Shown piece after piece: positions 46,904 to 50,468 of a stretch of DNA of 50,468 nucleotides. The stretch is taken from assembly GCF_000812565.1 (NCBI RefSeq), contig NZ_JTAM01000078.1, forward strand, positions 1 through 50,468, given 5' to 3'. Each line of letters starts with the position of its first letter. The first letter of the stretch is position 1. Source of the stretch: Flammeovirga sp. OC4. GTDB lineage: Bacteria > Bacteroidota > Bacteroidia > Cytophagales > Flammeovirgaceae. A program made the translations under genes and the position numbers. Below the pieces are notes generated by a model. The model was not told the DNA's origin. It searched no databases and saw only the letters and a list, made by a program, of their open reading frames with translations.

Positions 46904-47614
46904 CTAGTCTCTGCTTGATCCGCCGAAGAAACGTAACAAGTATAAGAATAAGTTGATGAAATCTAAGTATAAGCTTAATGCACCTAAGATAGCCATTTTT
47001 TGTGCTGACTCTCCGTCTGCGATAGCGTAGCTCATCTCTTTTAATTTTTGAGAATCATAAGCAATTAATCCCACGAAGATCAATACACCTACTGCTGATG
47101 ATAGCCAGTATAACATTGAGCTACCAATAAAGATATTTACTACTGATGTTAGGATTAAGCCAAACAGAGCCATAATCAAAAGGTTACCCATTGATGTTAG
47201 GTCTCTTTTAGTTGTTAAACCAAAAATACTCATACCAATGAATGTACCCGCAGTAATTAAGAATGTAGATCCAATATTAGCTAAAGGATAAACATAAAAA
47301 ATAGTCGATAATGTAACACCAGTTAAACCTGAATATAATATGAATAATGTTGTGGCAGTGGCCGATGACATTTTATTAATTCTTGCACTTAAGAAAATAA
47401 CCAAACCAAATTGTGCAATGGCTAAAATCCAGAAGTTATTGGTTACGATTGGCATGTTAGAAGCATTGTTGGCTACAAACATGGCTACAAAAGCTGTAAT
47501 TAATAATCCAGCACTCATCCAACCATAAACTTTTGTCATAAATGAACTTTGAATACTTGCTATTTCTTTATCTGATCTATGACTGCGTTGGAACGCATAC
47601 TCTTGTTGTCTCAT
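46904..47614 (-). CDS. Bax inhibitor-1 / YccA family membrane protein
   Basis: A 236-residue protein with seven hydrophobic segments and family blocks: FMTKVYGWMSAGLLITAFVA at the start, STFLITAGTFIGMSIFGLTT, and GLIAYDSQKLKEM near 190-202 (an Asp in the last-but-one segment region that acts in pH-gated Ca2+ leak in homologues). The C-terminus LSLYLDFINLFLYLLRFFGG is typical. Bacterial members are multi-pass inner-membrane proteins of unclear role. It ends an operon with yggS and DUF4199. Confidence 0.93.
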   Translation of the reverse strand: MRQQEYAFQRSHRSDKEIASIQSSFMTKVYGWMSAGLLITAFVAMFVANNASNMPIVTNNFWILAIAQFGLVIFLSARINKMSSATATTLFILYSGLTGVTLSTIFYVYPLANIGSTFLITAGTFIGMSIFGLTTKRDLTSMGNLLIMALFGLILTSVVNIFIGSSMLYWLSSAVGVLIFVGLIAYDSQKLKEMSYAIADGESAQKMAILGALSLYLDFINLFLYLLRFFGGSSRD

Positions 47615-47674
47615 TTTAGGTAATATTTTAAGATTTTCTGTTAATCATTGGTGATATAAACGAAATATTAAGAC

Positions 47675-48367
47675 TTAGTGTTTCGGGGCTCCGTAATTTC
47701 TTGCACCAAAAATAGCACTTCCAACACGGATCATTGTACTACCTTCTTTGATGGCGATTGGGAAGTCACCACTCATACCCATAGAAATTTCAGAAAGTTC
47801 TACGTTCTCTAAGTTATTAAATTTCTCTTTGAGTTCAGTGAAAAGTGTCTTTAAAGAGGCAAATTCTTTTTGCACTTGTGTTTCATCAGAGGTATTGGTT
47901 GCCATGCCCATCACACCTACAATTCTGATGTTTTTCAACGCCTGAAACTCTTCTGAAGATAAGTATTCAGTTACTTCTTCTTTAGAAAAGCCAAACTTAG
48001 TTTCTTCTTCAGCAATAAAAATTTGAAGTAAACAGTCAATTACTCTGTCGTTCTGAGCTGCTCTTTTTTGAACTTCATTCAGAAGTCTTGGGCTGTCAAT
48101 AGAGTGAATTAAAGAGACAAATGGAGCAATATATTTTACCTTATTTCTTTGAAGGTGTCCAATCATATGCCATTGAATATCTTTTGGTAAAACTTCATGT
48201 TTGTCTACCAATTCTTGCACTTTATTTTCACCAAATATTCTTTGATTAGCATCATAAGCTTCCTTCAACATTTCTACAGGTTTGGTCTTACTAACGGCAA
48301 CCAATTTACAAGAAGTACCTTCCAGTTTTTGTCTGAAAGAATTAAGATTTTCTGCGATAGATGACAT
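47675..48367 (-). CDS. YggS/PLPBP family pyridoxal-phosphate homeostasis protein
   Basis: The 230-residue protein binds pyridoxal phosphate and controls B6 and amino-acid pools without a known catalytic activity. The PLP Lys is K27 in KLVAVSKTKPVEML. FGENKVQEL, WHMIGHLQRNKVK, KFGFSKEEV, GVMGMATNTSD, LSEISMGMSGDFPIAI and GSTMIRVGSAIFG are all present. It starts two bases after the stop of the DUF4199 gene, so the two are in one operon. Confidence 0.95.
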   Translation of the reverse strand: MSSIAENLNSFRQKLEGTSCKLVAVSKTKPVEMLKEAYDANQRIFGENKVQELVDKHEVLPKDIQWHMIGHLQRNKVKYIAPFVSLIHSIDSPRLLNEVQKRAAQNDRVIDCLLQIFIAEEETKFGFSKEEVTEYLSSEEFQALKNIRIVGVMGMATNTSDETQVQKEFASLKTLFTELKEKFNNLENVELSEISMGMSGDFPIAIKEGSTMIRVGSAIFGARNYGAPKH

Positions 48368-48369
48368 AT

Positions 48370-48924
48370 TTATTTCTTTTTGATAATTAGCATAAATAAG
48401 AAAGTAAGGAAAAAGCCAAGGAACAACAATCCAATAGCTTGGTCTACGGCTAAAACACCTGCTGATAATTCTTCAACACCTTTTACGTTTTCTTCGTAAC
48501 CTGCTTCGCCAAGACTTTCAATAATTACTGATTTTCCTTCTATTAAGATGATTTTTAAATCTGCTTTATGACGCTCAATAATTGCTTGACCAATACCTTT
48601 TGTACTTAAAAGAACATACAGTAAAAAGCCATATAACGTTGTGGCTACGCTATTTAACGTTACCCCGATTAAAATACCTTGAGGACCTTTCATTTTTCCA
48701 TCGTTTAATTTCAGACGGAAATAGGTCATTGCACCCGCAAAGAAAAGACCGTAAAGAGGGAAGTTAATATTTTTCCATCTTCCAAATGAGTTGAGGTTGA
48801 GTCCATGCAATACCATAACATATCCAATAAGGATAAATGCGGCTATTACGCCTGCTACGGCTCCAACCTTGAATAAATCAGGTTTTAAAAATTTTAATTT
48901 TGGTGATTGTGCTTGTTCTTTCAT
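48370..48924 (-). CDS. DUF4199 family membrane protein
   Basis: A 184-residue inner-membrane protein with four hydrophobic segments: AGVIAAFILIGYVMVLHG, FPLYGLFFAGAMTYFRL, ILIGVTLNSVATTLYGFLLYV and AIGLLFLGFFLTFLFMLI. Size and arrangement fit DUF4199, which is widespread in Bacteroidota and of unknown function. It is the first gene of the operon with yggS and the Bax-inhibitor gene. A -7 match lies just upstream at 48943-48950. Confidence 0.8.
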   Translation of the reverse strand: MKEQAQSPKLKFLKPDLFKVGAVAGVIAAFILIGYVMVLHGLNLNSFGRWKNINFPLYGLFFAGAMTYFRLKLNDGKMKGPQGILIGVTLNSVATTLYGFLLYVLLSTKGIGQAIIERHKADLKIILIEGKSVIIESLGEAGYEENVKGVEELSAGVLAVDQAIGLLFLGFFLTFLFMLIIKKK

Positions 48925-48942
48925 AATTCAGTCTTAAGGCTA

Positions 48943-48950
48943 CAAAAGTA
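48943..48950 (-). promoter_or_regulatory. Candidate -7 element for the DUF4199 operon
   Basis: Minus-strand TACTTTTG matches TAnnTTTG and lies 18 bases before the start at 48924. No clear -33 element. Confidence 0.45.
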
Positions 48951-49445
48951 GTATAAGAAGTAGGAAGTAAGAAAGAAAGAAGAGAGTTATTGGAGAGGAA
49001 TTTTAATTTTTTGTGTGAAACCAAAAATATGCTATTAATCAATCTCCCTTTTTTAGAAGATAATAATACCCCCCCCTGTCTTTTGATCTGTATTCAAGCA
49101 ATCATTTATTAGTATCTAAATCGGCCTTGACTTTTTTACTTTGTTTTTGTGTTAAGATAATCATGAAGAAGAAGGGAAGTTTTAAAAGTTGACGATACAT
49201 GAGCTTTATAGCCAAACTTTAATAGCTATCGGCATTTACATCATTTTTTGTTCAATAAAGAGCCTTATTATCGACCTAATTCCATTGGGGATCAATATTA
49301 TTAAATACTGCAATCGATTTTTTAATTCTCGTTTACATTTTGTAATGAAAATCATTTCTTAATTAAAATTCTTTATTGTAATTAGCCAACTCAATTGGAT
49401 TTGGAAAAATCAAACAAACACTTTTCAAAATATATATATTAAATC
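48951..49445. other. Divergent intergenic region before the ROK gene
   Basis: About 500 AT-rich bases. A run of seven C lies near 49071-49078, unusual in this AT-rich DNA. No coding frame or clear promoter for the ROK gene was found. Confidence 0.5.
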
Positions 49446-50420
49446 ATGACGACCGTAACTTTAGGAATTGACGTAGGAGGTACTAATACAAAAATTGGTT
49501 TTGTAGACAAACATGGTAGATGTTTGGCAAGTACGCACATCCCTACAGGTGCTGACGAACCATTTGCAAACTTCTTATCTAATGTATTTGCTACAGTAGA
49601 TAAACTGAAAGAAGAGGCAGGTGAAGTGGAAATGGTTGCAGTTGGAATCGGTGCTCCAAATGCTAACTACTATACTGGTAAAATCGAAGAAGCTGTAAAC
49701 CTTAAAGGTTGGGGTAAAGAAGTTTCTATTGCTGACTTAATGGAAGAGCACTTCAAGGTTCCTGTTGCCATCACAAATGATGCTAACGCAGCTGCTTTAG
49801 GTGAAATGAAATTTGGTGTAGCTCAAGGAATGAAAAACTTCGTTGTTGTTACATTAGGTACTGGTCTTGGTAGTGGTATCATCGTAAACGGAGACTTATT
49901 ATATGGTCATGATGGTTTTGCAGGTGAGTTAGGACACATCAATGTTGTTGAAGGTGGCCGTATCTGCGGTTGTGGTCGTAGAGGTTGTTTAGAAACTTAC
50001 GTTTCAGCAACAGGTATCAAACGTACAATGTTTGAATTATTAGCTGACAGCAACGGTACAAGTTCTTTATCTGATAAGACTTTCGAAGAGTTGACAGCAA
50101 AAGATATCTTCGATGCTGCTGAAGCTGGTGATGAATTGGCAAAAGAAGCATTTGACGTAACTGGAGAGATTTTAGGTAAAGCGTTAGCTGATACTATTGC
50201 GATCTTTAGCCCAGAGGCTATTGTATTGTTTGGTGGTTTAGCAAGTGCAGGTAGCTACATTACAGAGCCTACACGTGAAGCTATGGAAGAAAATTGCTTA
50301 CATATCTTCAAAGGTAAAACTAAATTAGTAGTATCTAACTTAGAAGGTGACAACACAGCAATCTTAGGTTCTTCTGCATTAGCATGGCAAGAATATGAAA
50401 AACAAGCAGCTAAAGCATAG
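49446..50420 (+). CDS. ROK-family sugar kinase, probable glucokinase
   Basis: The 324-residue enzyme has the ATP site LGIDVGGTNTKIG (6-18), catalytic D112 in ITNDANAAALGE, TLGTGLGSGII, and the sugar-binding E161/H164 in GELGHINV. The ROK zinc motif ICGCGRRGCLETY has Cys at 174, 176 and 181. It phosphorylates a hexose, most often glucose, at O6 at the entry of glycolysis. No helix-turn-helix precedes the kinase, so it is an enzyme and not a NagC-type repressor. Substrate choice beyond hexose is inferred. Confidence 0.92.
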   Translation: MTTVTLGIDVGGTNTKIGFVDKHGRCLASTHIPTGADEPFANFLSNVFATVDKLKEEAGEVEMVAVGIGAPNANYYTGKIEEAVNLKGWGKEVSIADLMEEHFKVPVAITNDANAAALGEMKFGVAQGMKNFVVVTLGTGLGSGIIVNGDLLYGHDGFAGELGHINVVEGGRICGCGRRGCLETYVSATGIKRTMFELLADSNGTSSLSDKTFEELTAKDIFDAAEAGDELAKEAFDVTGEILGKALADTIAIFSPEAIVLFGGLASAGSYITEPTREAMEENCLHIFKGKTKLVVSNLEGDNTAILGSSALAWQEYEKQAAKA

Positions 50421-50440
50421 TTACTTGTATTTAAGATAAA

Positions 50441-50468
50441 ACGAAAAGAGGCTGTCTCATAACTCATC
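50441..50468 (+). terminator. Left arm of a probable terminator cut by the window end
   Basis: AAAAGAGGCTGTCTCATAA follows the ROK gene by about 20 bases. Its reverse complement followed by T would make a strong terminator, a form common in Bacteroidota, but the right arm lies outside the window. Confidence 0.35.

Noticed and set aside
49071-49078. Run of C as a phase-variation tract
   Set aside because: It lies in an intergenic region, seven bases long, with no coding frame or promoter element visibly depending on its length.
50441-50468. Window-end sequence as an insertion-sequence terminus
   Set aside because: GAGGCTGTCTCATAA resembles a terminator arm at the expected distance after the ROK gene; nothing else in view supports an IS.

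Overview
The window looks like a chromosomal segment of a Bacteroidota bacterium, most likely a marine Cytophagales of the Flammeovirga type. This is inferred from the low G+C content, promoters of the TAnnTTTG kind, SusC/SusD proteins, a hybrid two-component system, DUF4199 and BatA-like proteins, and the mreBCD and atpDC arrangements. No rRNA, CRISPR array or prophage is visible. The one RNA gene that is certain is tRNA-Leu(TAG) at 13705-13789.

Layout. (1) 1-2846 is the edge of a surface-polysaccharide locus: a family-2 glycosyltransferase with a broken 5' end, an O-antigen ligase/polymerase-like membrane protein, and a sugar-phosphate transferase whose reading frame is split by a +1 frameshift. 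(2) 2847-5228 has no intact gene. It holds a decayed IS3-family element, a fragment of a second IS3-type transposase on the other strand, and a structured segment ending in a strong orphan terminator that may be an unannotated small RNA. (3) 5229-26537 is mostly housekeeping: atpDC, mreBCD, mnmA, tRNA-Leu, a HAMP-GAF sensory protein, a BatA/vWA membrane protein, an OmpH/Skp-like lipoprotein, a methyltransferase, uvrA, a GNAT acetyltransferase and pruA, with several unknown proteins among them. (4) 26730-42975 is a complete polysaccharide utilization locus on the + strand: HTCS sensor/regulator, GH2 beta-galactosidase, SusC, SusD, SusE/F-like lipoprotein, GH53 endo-beta-1,4-galactanase and a large clan GH-A-like glycosidase. 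(5) 43004-50468 holds the pxpABC 5-oxoprolinase operon, two small lipoproteins, a DUF4199-yggS-Bax inhibitor operon and a ROK-family sugar kinase.

How the genes work together. The locus is best read as a beta-1,4-galactan (pectic galactan or arabinogalactan) system. Surface GH53 would cut the chain, SusD and the SusE/F-like protein would bind it, SusC would import oligosaccharides, and periplasmic GH2 plus the 857-residue enzyme would trim them. The HTCS would sense a product and activate transcription. A shared sequence pattern upstream of both GH2 and susC (30766-30802 and 33378-33410) is a candidate HTCS operator.

No wholly new multi-gene system is evident. The best leads are the shared operator, the 857-residue glycosidase, the split sugar transferase, the orphan structured RNA candidate at about 4927-5105, and the HAMP-GAF protein that lacks any recognisable output domain.
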